Assembly (NCBI GenBank): GCA_964543195.1
Contig: CAZIXF010000003.1
Location: 62,001 to 126,000, forward strand
DNA: 64,000 bases
From: JAGTVG01 sp964543195
Lineage (GTDB): Bacteria > Bacteroidota > Bacteroidia > Cytophagales > Cyclobacteriaceae
Reading direction: 5' to 3'
Shown: positions 27,401 to 35,997 of the stretch, piece by piece
Position numbering within the stretch: the first letter of the stretch is position 1
Layout of the letters: every line of letters begins with the position of its first letter
Translations under genes and position numbers: made by a program
Notes under the pieces: generated by a model
What the model saw: only the letters and a program-made list of their open reading frames with translations
Database searches by the model: none
Told to the model about the DNA's origin: nothing

Positions 27401-27635
27401 TTAACCCCGATTATTCATAAACCATTCTCAAAATAAACCGTTTTTACTATTTAAAATATTTATTATCAGGTAGTTACAAAAAGGGATTAACCCCTGATAA
27501 GCGCAATTCAGTAGCCTATTTCTGGGCTATTTGATTAAGTATAAGAATTTCAAAACCCTATATAATTCTTTGATTATCAAGAAATTGCGCTTAATCGGCC
27601 CTTCGGGCGAAAAATTTATGAATTTTTCGGGTTAA
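27401..27635 (+). repeat. 235-bp structured repeat, copy 1 (MITE-like)
   Basis: One of three near-identical copies. It begins TTAACCCCGATTATTCATAA and ends with the related inverted sequence ...TTCGGGTTAA; the 21-bp ends match at 17 positions. Perfect internal pairings are TTATCAGG 27463-27470 with 27493-27500, GCGCAATT 27501-27508 with 27583-27590, TAGCC 27512-27516 with 27525-27529, AAGAATT 27543-27549 with 27564-27570, GCCC 27598-27601 with 27605-27608, and a 9-bp hairpin 27608-27629. There is no reading frame inside. It lies between the converging VPS10-like and AcpH genes. Confidence 0.95.
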
Positions 27636-27657
27636 GTTTTTAAAGAGATATCAATTC

Positions 27658-28227
27658 CTAATTCCTGATAAAATTAATAACCTCCGGGAAGTATTCCCTG
27701 AAATCAGATTCAAAGGAATCATATTTTTTAACAAGATCTTCGGAAGCGTGTTCCATCCCTGAAGTATGGTCTGTCCTTGTGGCTAGCCCTTTCAGGGACC
27801 TGTCAATGCCTTCGATAGAAGCATAGCCGAGGAGCCAGTTGTTGTTGATCATATACGGTAACATACGAGCTGCCCTTTCGGGTAAAATGTCTTTATAATC
27901 CTTAATGACCTCATAAAAAAACCTGGTAAATACATTAAGAGGCACATCAGAATAATCGTCCCAGTTTTTAGCAAGGAAATGATCATAATAGAGATCGATG
28001 ATCACTCCTGAATAGTGCCGGTATTTATGTACTATTCGTAGCCGGCTTCTCTTAAAAACCGGATGATTGTCGGTAAATTCATCGACCTTGCGATGCATCC
28101 TGATCCCTTCGGCAATATCATCTTCATAATTGTTTATCTGGTTCCCCTTAACAAAATCGGCAATAAAATTACCAATAAGCAGGGGTTGCGAACCCATAGC
28201 CAGATATGCATGTGCAAGAAAATTCAT
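27658..28227 (-). CDS. acyl carrier protein phosphodiesterase-like protein (AcpH/DUF479)
   Basis: A 189-residue protein starting MNFLAHAYLA, with GNFIADFVKGNQ and RMHRKVDEFTDNHP. These carry the His/Asp ligands of the HD-like AcpH fold, followed by YYDHFLAKNW. E. coli AcpH removes 4'-phosphopantetheine from acyl carrier protein; many Bacteroidota homologues are annotated so but untested. It is a single gene ending 22 nt from the repeat. A possible -7 element lies about 32 nt upstream of its start. Family call good, activity inferred. Confidence 0.88.
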   Translation of the reverse strand: MNFLAHAYLAMGSQPLLIGNFIADFVKGNQINNYEDDIAEGIRMHRKVDEFTDNHPVFKRSRLRIVHKYRHYSGVIIDLYYDHFLAKNWDDYSDVPLNVFTRFFYEVIKDYKDILPERAARMLPYMINNNWLLGYASIEGIDRSLKGLATRTDHTSGMEHASEDLVKKYDSFESDFREYFPEVINFIRN

Positions 28228-28258
28228 GAGGCAAGCTCCATTCCCGTCATATGATCAA

Positions 28259-28266
28259 CAAAGGTA
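28259..28266 (-). promoter_or_regulatory. putative -7 element of the AcpH-like gene
   Basis: Minus-strand TACCTTTG matches TAnnTTTG and ends 32 nt before the ATG. A TTG-containing -33 is not at the ideal distance. Confidence 0.35.
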
Positions 28267-28356
28267 ATGGTTATTTGTCCAATACCATGTATTGATTTTT
28301 TAATTCAATTTAATATATATTATTAATTTCACGAATTAATATTAATTCCCGTTTCA

Positions 28357-29052
28357 TTGAATAATAAAGATATTTTGGGAGAGGCCCTTAAAAATTATTA
28401 TTTAAGTGGCATAAGTGAGCGGATTACCGTGCATACAAGTTATGGACCCGATGAGGAGTATGTAAGTGAATATTTCTTCAGGAGTGAAGAAGAATTACCT
28501 GAAATCGAAGAATATGCTCTTCTTCAGTGTAATAACCGGATCCTTGAGATCGGTTCGGGTGCGGGTTCACATGCTCTATTTCTTCAGAATGTGGGTCAGA
28601 ACATTACAGCCATGGATTTATCCGGTGGATGTGTAAACGTGATGCTTAATAGAGGGGTGAAAAAGATCATTCACGGAGATGTGTTTCAGTTCAATCTACG
28701 TGAATACGATACCATAATCATGTTGATGAATGGTATAGGTCTGGTGGGTTCTCTTACCGGGCTGATGATATTTCTTGATAAGATGGAGAAGATCACTTCG
28801 CCGGGATCCCAGCTTATATTCGATTCCACGGATGTGAGATATGTATTGAAAGAGCGGATTAAAACCGACCATTATATCGGCCAGGTTAAATACCAGTTTG
28901 AATACCGGGATAAACAAGGGCCATGGTTCGACTGGCTTTTTATTGATCCCGGTAAATTAACCGAGTACTGCAAAAACACTGTATGGATACCCCAGATCAT
29001 ATACGAAAATGCCGATGGACATTATTTGGCCCGGCTGCAAAAAAAATATTGA
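28357..29052 (+). CDS. class I SAM-dependent methyltransferase
   Basis: A 231-residue protein with the Rossmann motif I RILEIGSGAGSHALFL (about 64-79), an acidic motif II (ITAMDLSGGC) and a YDTIIMLMNGIGLVG segment at motif IV. The start is a TTG at 28357; there is no earlier ATG in frame after the previous stop. It stands alone between the AcpH-like and DnaJ genes. Substrate cannot be predicted: relatives act on small molecules or on biotin or ubiquinone pathways, with no supporting context here. Confidence 0.85.
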   Translation: MNNKDILGEALKNYYLSGISERITVHTSYGPDEEYVSEYFFRSEEELPEIEEYALLQCNNRILEIGSGAGSHALFLQNVGQNITAMDLSGGCVNVMLNRGVKKIIHGDVFQFNLREYDTIIMLMNGIGLVGSLTGLMIFLDKMEKITSPGSQLIFDSTDVRYVLKERIKTDHYIGQVKYQFEYRDKQGPWFDWLFIDPGKLTEYCKNTVWIPQIIYENADGHYLARLQKKY

Positions 29053-29159
29053 AACCGTCATTTCGTTATGATCATGAAATTTGCCAACCCAGTAACTTTT
29101 TTTTAAGGATTATGTATATTTAATAAGAGGAATAGTATCTGATTAATTGATGAAGGTCG

Positions 29160-29969
29160 ATGAAGGACTATTATAAAATATTAGACATCGACAGATATGC
29201 TACAGAACAGCAAATCAAAAAGGCCTATCGCGATTTAGCTCTTAAATATCATCCGGATAAATCCCGCAATACCGATACCCATCAGAAGTTTACAGAGATC
29301 AATGAAGCTTATCAGGCTCTTGGCAGAAAGGAAAGCCGCGAGAATTATAATTTTATCTATGATTACGAACAATTAAATAAAAACAGCATAAAATCCGAAT
29401 CCTCTTTTACTACGGTTTCCAACTGGGGACAGGCTGCAAAAAAGAAAGCATGGCAAAGGGCTCATCCTGCTTATGCCAAGAGAAAGGAAGACGATATAGA
29501 TCTTACACCCTATGTGAGATCGGTCCGGATCGTATCGATCCTGTCCTTTCTTTTTACTTTTCTTGTCATACTGGATTATTTCCTGCCGAAGAATACATTC
29601 GACCAAACAATAGAAGCAAAACTGACTACGTATAAATCAACCAATACGATTGTTATCGCCACAAAGGATTTCGAATTCCCATTGAGTTACAGTTATTCTA
29701 AACTAGTGCACAGTGGCGATAAGGCCAGGATATTGATCTCACCGATCTTTCATATCCAGTATAAAATGGAAGTGGATACAGGGTTTGATATTTATATTTT
29801 CAATCCCCATTACAGCATATACAATGTTTTTTCCTTCTTCCTCTTTATCCTGCTTGGCACATCCTATCTGGGCCTTTTTCATAAAAAAGAGAATCCCGAG
29901 CTCATTTTCAGTGCGGGTGTAGCCAATGTGTTCCTTTCCTTACTGGTGATGTACCTGATCTATCTTTAG
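29160..29969 (+). CDS. J-domain (DnaJ-type) membrane protein
   Basis: A 269-residue protein. A J-domain at 1-65 has the HPD motif in KYHPDKSRNTD and the helix IV end AYQALG. A linker and two or three membrane helices follow (about 122-142, 218-240 and 250-268). It lacks the zinc-finger and client-binding domains of true DnaJ, so it is a membrane-tethered co-chaperone recruiting DnaK to an unknown membrane process. Its stop overlaps the stop of the converging aldehyde dehydrogenase gene (29966-29969). Confidence 0.9.
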   Translation: MKDYYKILDIDRYATEQQIKKAYRDLALKYHPDKSRNTDTHQKFTEINEAYQALGRKESRENYNFIYDYEQLNKNSIKSESSFTTVSNWGQAAKKKAWQRAHPAYAKRKEDDIDLTPYVRSVRIVSILSFLFTFLVILDYFLPKNTFDQTIEAKLTTYKSTNTIVIATKDFEFPLSYSYSKLVHSGDKARILISPIFHIQYKMEVDTGFDIYIFNPHYSIYNVFSFFLFILLGTSYLGLFHKKENPELIFSAGVANVFLSLLVMYLIYL

Positions 29970-31648
29970 TCAGTTACCTTTTCTTCCTTATAGATGGGTT
30001 GTTTGCATCCCACCCAGGTAAAACGTTGCAATACAAAATCAAGATTGCTGGCGGAAGCCTTGCTTGCCGTATTACCGCCAGTCAAGTGATAGTGATCAAT
30101 ACTTTCGTCCGGTTTCAGATAGATGTTTCCAACCATATTGAAGGTAACGGGGATATTATGAATGGTCATTTTGTCAATAACCATTTCTTTGAATTTTTCA
30201 TTGATGGTAAAAGTACTGCAATATAATGATCCTTTTTTTAAAGCCGTTTCGGCAGCTAGTTCCAGTGAATGCATCGGGTTTTTGGTTTTAATAATAAACC
30301 CAACCGGCCCGAACTGTTCTTTCTGGAATACCTCATGTTGTACCGGCAAAAGTTCCATTAACATGGGAGAGAGCGTCCTGGCATTCTTATATTCGGGATG
30401 CTGGTAGGAGGTGGCTTTATATAACAGCATTCCATTCTGTTTTTCCAGTTTATCGATGGAATTAATTACGGTCGGATTCTGGATAGCTCCCATGATCTGG
30501 GCTCCTTTATCATCCTGGATGAGGTTTTGCAGCTCGTTGAGGAACAAATCGACAAAATCCTTGTAACTTATTTTCCCATCGGTAGTCAGAATGCCGTTTT
30601 CGGGAATAAAAAAATTCTGTGGTGTATTGTTCATTTGACCCGAATAAAGACATAGAGATACCACCAGGTTTTTAACTACTTCCCTGATATCGTGTACGGA
30701 ATCGATAATTACAGAGTTAATACTGAAACGTTCCGTAAAAACCGTTTTATTATTCAGTGATTCAAGATAATCTACAATCCTGCAATTTCCTTTGAAGTCG
30801 ATCAGCTTGACCTCATTATGTTCTACAAGTGCTTCAATAAATTCCTCGTCCTCATTGTCGATGGCCAGTTGACATACATCGGGATCGTAACCCCGTTCGC
30901 TGAATACTTTCTGAATTTCGGAAACCACAATGGCAATGGGAAGAATGGATGAAGAGTGTGGTTTTACGATTACCGGGTTTCCCGTGATCAGGTTGGCAAA
31001 AATGCTGGGTGTAGCATCTCTGGAAGGGAAAAAGGGACAACCGATAATAAGGCCTATACCTTTGGGCACGGGTATCCATGATTTATCGAGCTTGATACCG
31101 AATTCATCCTGCACTACGCGACCGAATCCGGAGGAAGGATATCTCTTTAATGCTTCATAACCGGAGGCCACAGCATTTAAAGCCCGTTGTGCGGCATGTG
31201 GCCCGGATACCTGGAATGCCATGGTATAAGCCATCCCGGTGGTATGCATTGTGGCAAAGGCGATCTCAAAAAAGCGTTGACTTATCCTGTCCAGCGCTTC
31301 AAGCAATAGGCCGGCCCTTTCCTCCGGACTCACCTTCCTCCATTTATGGAACTGATTACAGGCCCTCTCGATCAAAGCCGACCTGTCAAAGGTAGGATAA
31401 AGGATGTTCAGCTTCTGCTGAAAAAAAGGTGATTCTTCTTCTCCTTCCCAGTTCTGGGGAATGGTTTGACGCAATCCCTCGAATTTCCTGTTTATATTTG
31501 ATTTAAAATTATGATAGCCTTTTTCGATGGAATCTTCAGCATAAATCTCATCGGTGGGAAGCTCTGCATAACGATTGAAAAACAAACCTTTTCGGATGGA
31601 ATCGATCGTCTCTTCAATTAATGGATTATATTTTTCAAATAATGTCAT
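29966..31648 (-). CDS. PaaN-like aldehyde dehydrogenase with the catalytic cysteine replaced by Asn
   Basis: A 560-residue protein resembling PaaN, the aldehyde dehydrogenase of phenylacetate degradation: long N-terminal region, ISQRFFEIAFATMHTTGMAY, GCPFFPSRDATPSIFANLITGNPVIVKP split over the cofactor domain, and NSVIIDS. The catalytic position is YSGQMNNTPQNF, with Asn340 where family members have Cys after GQM. The nearest cysteine is Cys333. The enzyme may be inactive as a thiol dehydrogenase or act differently. No other paa genes are near. The divergent subtilase frame opens inside its 5' end, but that protease probably starts about 100 nt away. Confidence 0.82.
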   Translation of the reverse strand: MTLFEKYNPLIEETIDSIRKGLFFNRYAELPTDEIYAEDSIEKGYHNFKSNINRKFEGLRQTIPQNWEGEEESPFFQQKLNILYPTFDRSALIERACNQFHKWRKVSPEERAGLLLEALDRISQRFFEIAFATMHTTGMAYTMAFQVSGPHAAQRALNAVASGYEALKRYPSSGFGRVVQDEFGIKLDKSWIPVPKGIGLIIGCPFFPSRDATPSIFANLITGNPVIVKPHSSSILPIAIVVSEIQKVFSERGYDPDVCQLAIDNEDEEFIEALVEHNEVKLIDFKGNCRIVDYLESLNNKTVFTERFSINSVIIDSVHDIREVVKNLVVSLCLYSGQMNNTPQNFFIPENGILTTDGKISYKDFVDLFLNELQNLIQDDKGAQIMGAIQNPTVINSIDKLEKQNGMLLYKATSYQHPEYKNARTLSPMLMELLPVQHEVFQKEQFGPVGFIIKTKNPMHSLELAAETALKKGSLYCSTFTINEKFKEMVIDKMTIHNIPVTFNMVGNIYLKPDESIDHYHLTGGNTASKASASNLDFVLQRFTWVGCKQPIYKEEKVTD

Positions 31649-31695
31649 TGCTTTGTTGAAAACAAAAAAATTTTCGTTAATTAAAGAAAATATAA

Positions 31696-31703
31696 CAAAA
31701 TTA
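31696..31703 (-). promoter_or_regulatory. putative -7 element of the PaaN-like gene
   Basis: Minus-strand TAATTTTG matches TAnnTTTG and lies about 47 nt before the start at 31648. No clear -33 element is seen in this AT-rich spacer. Confidence 0.28.
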
Positions 31704-31751
31704 ACAATAAAAAATAGCCCGGGATTATATTGTTTTAATATTTTAAACGTT

Positions 31752-34700
31752 TTGCAAAAAAAGAAGTTAACGATATCACCCTTTTTCTACCTATTATATA
31801 TCATTATCCCACTTTTTTGCCTGGCCGGGCCTATTCCGGCGCAACCGCTTGTGCAATATCCCGGACCTGAAATTTTACCACAACATGCAAAAGAACTCAT
31901 CATTAAATTAAAACCAGGAGCCACATCAGATATCGGGGATCTGGTCGATCAAATACCGGTAGATACGGTACGTAAGGTATTCGAAAGAAAGAATGAAACC
32001 ATAGAAAAAGCCAGATCAGGAACCACTCCTTTTTATCACCATATATGGAAGATCCGCTTAAATGAAGGAGTTTCCGTGGAAGAGATTCTTAACGTACTGA
32101 ATAGAAACACACGAGTCGCTTATGCAGAACCTTCGTACTCTTACCAACTGCTGTATATTCCTGATGATCCCGAAAGTCAGCCCGGTTCCGGCCGGCAAAC
32201 CTATTTGTCACAGATCAACGCCTACCCGGCCTGGGACCTGGTTCGAAACCATCCTGAACCGTTAATTGCGGTGATCGATACGGGATTGGATACGGCACAT
32301 AACGACATTCAAGCCAACCTTTACATCAATACGGCTGACCCCCCGAATGGCATTGATGATGATGAAGATGGTTATACCGACAACTATTACGGTTGGGATT
32401 TTGCCGATGACGATCCTGATATCACTGCTGATAACGATGGACATGGTACACAGGTAAGTGGTATAAGCAATGCGGTTACTGACAATGGTACCGGCATTGC
32501 CGGCACCGGCTTTAATGCACGGTTAATGCCTCTGAAAGCGTTCACTTCCTCCGGAAATGAATTTGCCAACGGCTTTGAAGCCGTGATTTATGCGGCAGAA
32601 AGGGGATGTGATGTAATAATCCTTTCCTGGGGATCAGCAGATGCTTATTCAGAATATGCACAGGAGGTAATTGATTATGTGGTGAATGAACTGGACGTTG
32701 TGGTGATTGCTGCAGCAGGCAATACCCCGGGAGAATATGATTTTTATCCGGCATCGTACAATAATGTTCTGTCTGTTGGGGCGGTGGATGGTGACGATAA
32801 CCTGGCAGAATGGGCCTCTTACAGTACTTATATGGATCTGGTAGCACCCGGAGTCGATATTTATACCACCGCCAATGATAACATTTATAGTATGGCTGAC
32901 GGATCTTCCTTTTCTGTACCGATGGTGGCCGGCACGGCTTCCCTGCTTAAAATGCATTTTCCCGAATGGAATGCGCGGCAGATCATGGAACAGATACGGG
33001 TCAATACCGATGACGTCAGTTCGGTGGGGAATAATGCCGACTATCATGAAAGAATGGGGAAAGGCAGATTGAACATGTATAAGGCCTTAACGGATACGGG
33101 TGGGGTTTCTGTGCGGATGCAATCCTTCAATTATAATAATGAATTGGGATCTTATGCTTTTTTCGACGATACGGTCCGGTTATCCGCGCATTTCATCAAT
33201 TACCTGGCTCCCGTTGAAGACCTCCAAATTCATATTACTTCAGAAAATCCGTCGGTGATTCCTCTAAAAGATCATATCGGGGCAGAACAGTTGGCCTCTC
33301 TTGACTCTATTACCGATTCTTTGGGAACATTCAGCCTTTACTTCGATAATTCGCTGGAATATAATGAAAAAATTAAAGTGAGGATTGATTATGAAGCAGG
33401 TGAATATAGTGATTATCAGTATTTTGAATTCTACAGTAATGGATCTTCCTTTGATATAGTCAATGAATCATTGGAATTTACGGTCTCGGATAACGGTCGC
33501 CTGGGATTCACAGGGCCGAATTTTTCAAAGGGTAATGGAATACGCTACAGGGATGAGCAGATTTTGAATAATTTCGGCATCATACTTTCAAAAGATGAGC
33601 GGATGGTCAGCGACAATGCGTTGTATGATGTGGATAATCATAGCGGGAACAATGATTTTGTCTCACTGGATAAGATCAAATTGTATAAGAACTCCCATGC
33701 TTATTTTGATGCAAGAAGTACTTTTAAGGAAGAGGAGGATATAAACAACAGGTTGGGTATCCTTGTTGAGCAGAAAATATTGGCCCATTCATCCAGCCCT
33801 TTCATTATATGTGAGTACCGGCTGATCAACCAGGGCGATTCGACCATACATGACCTAAACCTGGGATTATTGGCAGATTGGGATCTGGATGATCCGGACC
33901 AGAACAGGGCAGGATGGCTGGTGAACGACTCCCTGGGGATTGTTTGCAATAATGACAGTACAATCTTTGCCGGGGTGGGCTTCCATGGTCATCCTGAAAT
34001 CTCATTTTATGCCGTGGATCTCGATAGCCTTGACGGTAATGCTGCCGACATTAACTCGGTAATTACAGACAGCATAAAGCATCACATGGTTTCGGGTGGT
34101 GTACAGAAGACCAGTGCAGGCAGTATGGGACAAGGCAATGATGTGGCCATGATTACGGCTGTAATGATAGACAGCATTAAAGCCTGGCAAACGGAAAAGC
34201 TGTCCTTTTATATTGTGATGGATTCCACGCTGGAAGGATTAAAGAACCCATTGGCCGATGCCCGGAATTATTATCGTGATTATCTGGCCAGTCCCCCGGT
34301 CGATACCAGCTATTATATTTGCAGGGGCGATGATGTGATAATCAATCCTCCCGGAGGAAAAATGTTCGAATTCTATGAGGATCCTTATGGTGATGACCTG
34401 ATGGCTACAGATTCGGTTTTTATGGTGAATCACCTCAACGAAGATTTGGAAGTGTATGTAATGAATGTCGATAAAAATTACCCTGGTGATATCCGGAAGA
34501 TCTCCGTGATTATTGACGAACCGGAAGCCGGGTTTTCCGCTATACCGGATTCATTGATCATCAATGAAGGAGAATCAGGACTGGTTGAATTCATCGACGA
34601 ATCAAGCAACAGTGATCGGTGGAAATGGGATTTTGGGAACGGATATGGCAGTACGCTGCAGTATCCGGAAATCAATTATGAAGAGGAGGGGATCTATGAG

Positions 34701-35996
34701 GTGTTACAGGTTGTGAAAAACCAGACGGGATGCGAGGATTCATTGTCAGGTCGGGTTACAGTGATTTACAAAAATGAGAAGCCGGCAATACAGGATCAAT
34801 ATGTCTGCATGCATTCAGATCTAACTATCCAGGCCCATAATACCGATTCGATAAACGTTTACAATGATTCTCTGTTGACTGAATTGATACATACCGGCAG
34901 TACTTTTACCCTGATGGATATAAACCAAAATCAGGAATTCTGGATCACCAACACGGCTGGAGAATTCGAAAGCGACCCGGTAAATCCGGGAATATATGTT
35001 TCAAACCTCCATTCGGAGATAGAATATCACCTGGACACACTGGACATTTCTACCATCACCCGGCTAATATTTACCGATCGATCTGTGAACAATACTTCCG
35101 GGAAATGGTTTGTTAATGGAAATTTTCATTCGGATGAATCAGTGTTTCCCTATGACTACGATAACCTTGCAGAATTTTCTGTCAGGTTACTGGCGGAGGA
35201 TTCGATCGGATGCCGGGATTCAAGTATGCTTTTTTTTACGCCTTCTATATCGCCTGTTCCCGAACTCGAACCAAGCTATGTTTGCAGAAATGATACCGCA
35301 ACCCTTTTTTCCGATCAGGGAAGTGTGCTGGCGGTTTATACCGATCCTTCACTCACTGAGAGGGTCTTCAAAGGCAGGCAATTGAGGATACCCAATATTG
35401 AACGGGACACTTCATTTTTTATCACAGCACTCGATTCCTTATTGGAGAGTCTCTCTACAGAAGTATTTATTTATGTATCGGCCACAGAGGCGGGATTTAT
35501 TATGGATCCGGATACGTTAAACCTCAAGGAGAGCAATGAAGTTCATTTTTCTGCTACTGCCGGGGCTGAGCATTATTTATGGGAGTTTGAGTTGAATGGC
35601 ACCGATACATTGGATGAGACCAGCAGAAGCTATTATGAGGTAGGGACCTACGAGGTGAAACTGACCGTAACAGACAGCCTGGGATGTGAAGCGGATACAG
35701 TGAGGAATTTGAGTGTGGTTTCATTAACCACGACTGCCGAGCCGGAAGAACCGGACATAATCATTTATCCCAATCCGGCATCCGGAAATGTATTCATTAA
35801 AAGCACAGGTCTCTTTATGAAAGATCTCGAGATCGAATGTTATTCCGGGTATGGGGAAAAAATCGATATAATATCTTCTTTCGTGAGTGAGGAGGAGATC
35901 CAGCTGGAGACGGTAAACCTGGCTTCTGGACTTTATTTTCTCATGCTGAAGGCAGGGGATTCGTTTATAACGGTTAAAAAAATCATAGTATATTAA
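31752..35996 (+). CDS. large secreted subtilisin-like (S8) protease with PKD domains and a type IX sorting domain
   Basis: About 1414 residues from a TTG at 31752, which directly precedes a signal peptide (QKKKLTISPFFYLLYIII...PAQ). The frame is open upstream to 31575, but that part would lie in the PaaN-like gene. The S8 triad is Asp176 (AVIDTGLD), His231 (DGHGTQVSG) and Ser386 (DGSSFSVPMVAG). Beta domains and two PKD-like domains follow (near 925-1000 and 1245-1320). The final 80 residues (IIIYPNPASGNVFIK ... GLYFLMLKAG) are a type A T9SS sorting domain. It is a surface or secreted protein-degrading enzyme. cinA begins one base after its stop. Confidence 0.9.
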   Translation: MQKKKLTISPFFYLLYIIIPLFCLAGPIPAQPLVQYPGPEILPQHAKELIIKLKPGATSDIGDLVDQIPVDTVRKVFERKNETIEKARSGTTPFYHHIWKIRLNEGVSVEEILNVLNRNTRVAYAEPSYSYQLLYIPDDPESQPGSGRQTYLSQINAYPAWDLVRNHPEPLIAVIDTGLDTAHNDIQANLYINTADPPNGIDDDEDGYTDNYYGWDFADDDPDITADNDGHGTQVSGISNAVTDNGTGIAGTGFNARLMPLKAFTSSGNEFANGFEAVIYAAERGCDVIILSWGSADAYSEYAQEVIDYVVNELDVVVIAAAGNTPGEYDFYPASYNNVLSVGAVDGDDNLAEWASYSTYMDLVAPGVDIYTTANDNIYSMADGSSFSVPMVAGTASLLKMHFPEWNARQIMEQIRVNTDDVSSVGNNADYHERMGKGRLNMYKALTDTGGVSVRMQSFNYNNELGSYAFFDDTVRLSAHFINYLAPVEDLQIHITSENPSVIPLKDHIGAEQLASLDSITDSLGTFSLYFDNSLEYNEKIKVRIDYEAGEYSDYQYFEFYSNGSSFDIVNESLEFTVSDNGRLGFTGPNFSKGNGIRYRDEQILNNFGIILSKDERMVSDNALYDVDNHSGNNDFVSLDKIKLYKNSHAYFDARSTFKEEEDINNRLGILVEQKILAHSSSPFIICEYRLINQGDSTIHDLNLGLLADWDLDDPDQNRAGWLVNDSLGIVCNNDSTIFAGVGFHGHPEISFYAVDLDSLDGNAADINSVITDSIKHHMVSGGVQKTSAGSMGQGNDVAMITAVMIDSIKAWQTEKLSFYIVMDSTLEGLKNPLADARNYYRDYLASPPVDTSYYICRGDDVIINPPGGKMFEFYEDPYGDDLMATDSVFMVNHLNEDLEVYVMNVDKNYPGDIRKISVIIDEPEAGFSAIPDSLIINEGESGLVEFIDESSNSDRWKWDFGNGYGSTLQYPEINYEEEGIYEVLQVVKNQTGCEDSLSGRVTVIYKNEKPAIQDQYVCMHSDLTIQAHNTDSINVYNDSLLTELIHTGSTFTLMDINQNQEFWITNTAGEFESDPVNPGIYVSNLHSEIEYHLDTLDISTITRLIFTDRSVNNTSGKWFVNGNFHSDESVFPYDYDNLAEFSVRLLAEDSIGCRDSSMLFFTPSISPVPELEPSYVCRNDTATLFSDQGSVLAVYTDPSLTERVFKGRQLRIPNIERDTSFFITALDSLLESLSTEVFIYVSATEAGFIMDPDTLNLKESNEVHFSATAGAEHYLWEFELNGTDTLDETSRSYYEVGTYEVKLTVTDSLGCEADTVRNLSVVSLTTTAEPEEPDIIIYPNPASGNVFIKSTGLFMKDLEIECYSGYGEKIDIISSFVSEEEIQLETVNLASGLYFLMLKAGDSFITVKKIIVY

Positions 35997-35997
35997 T

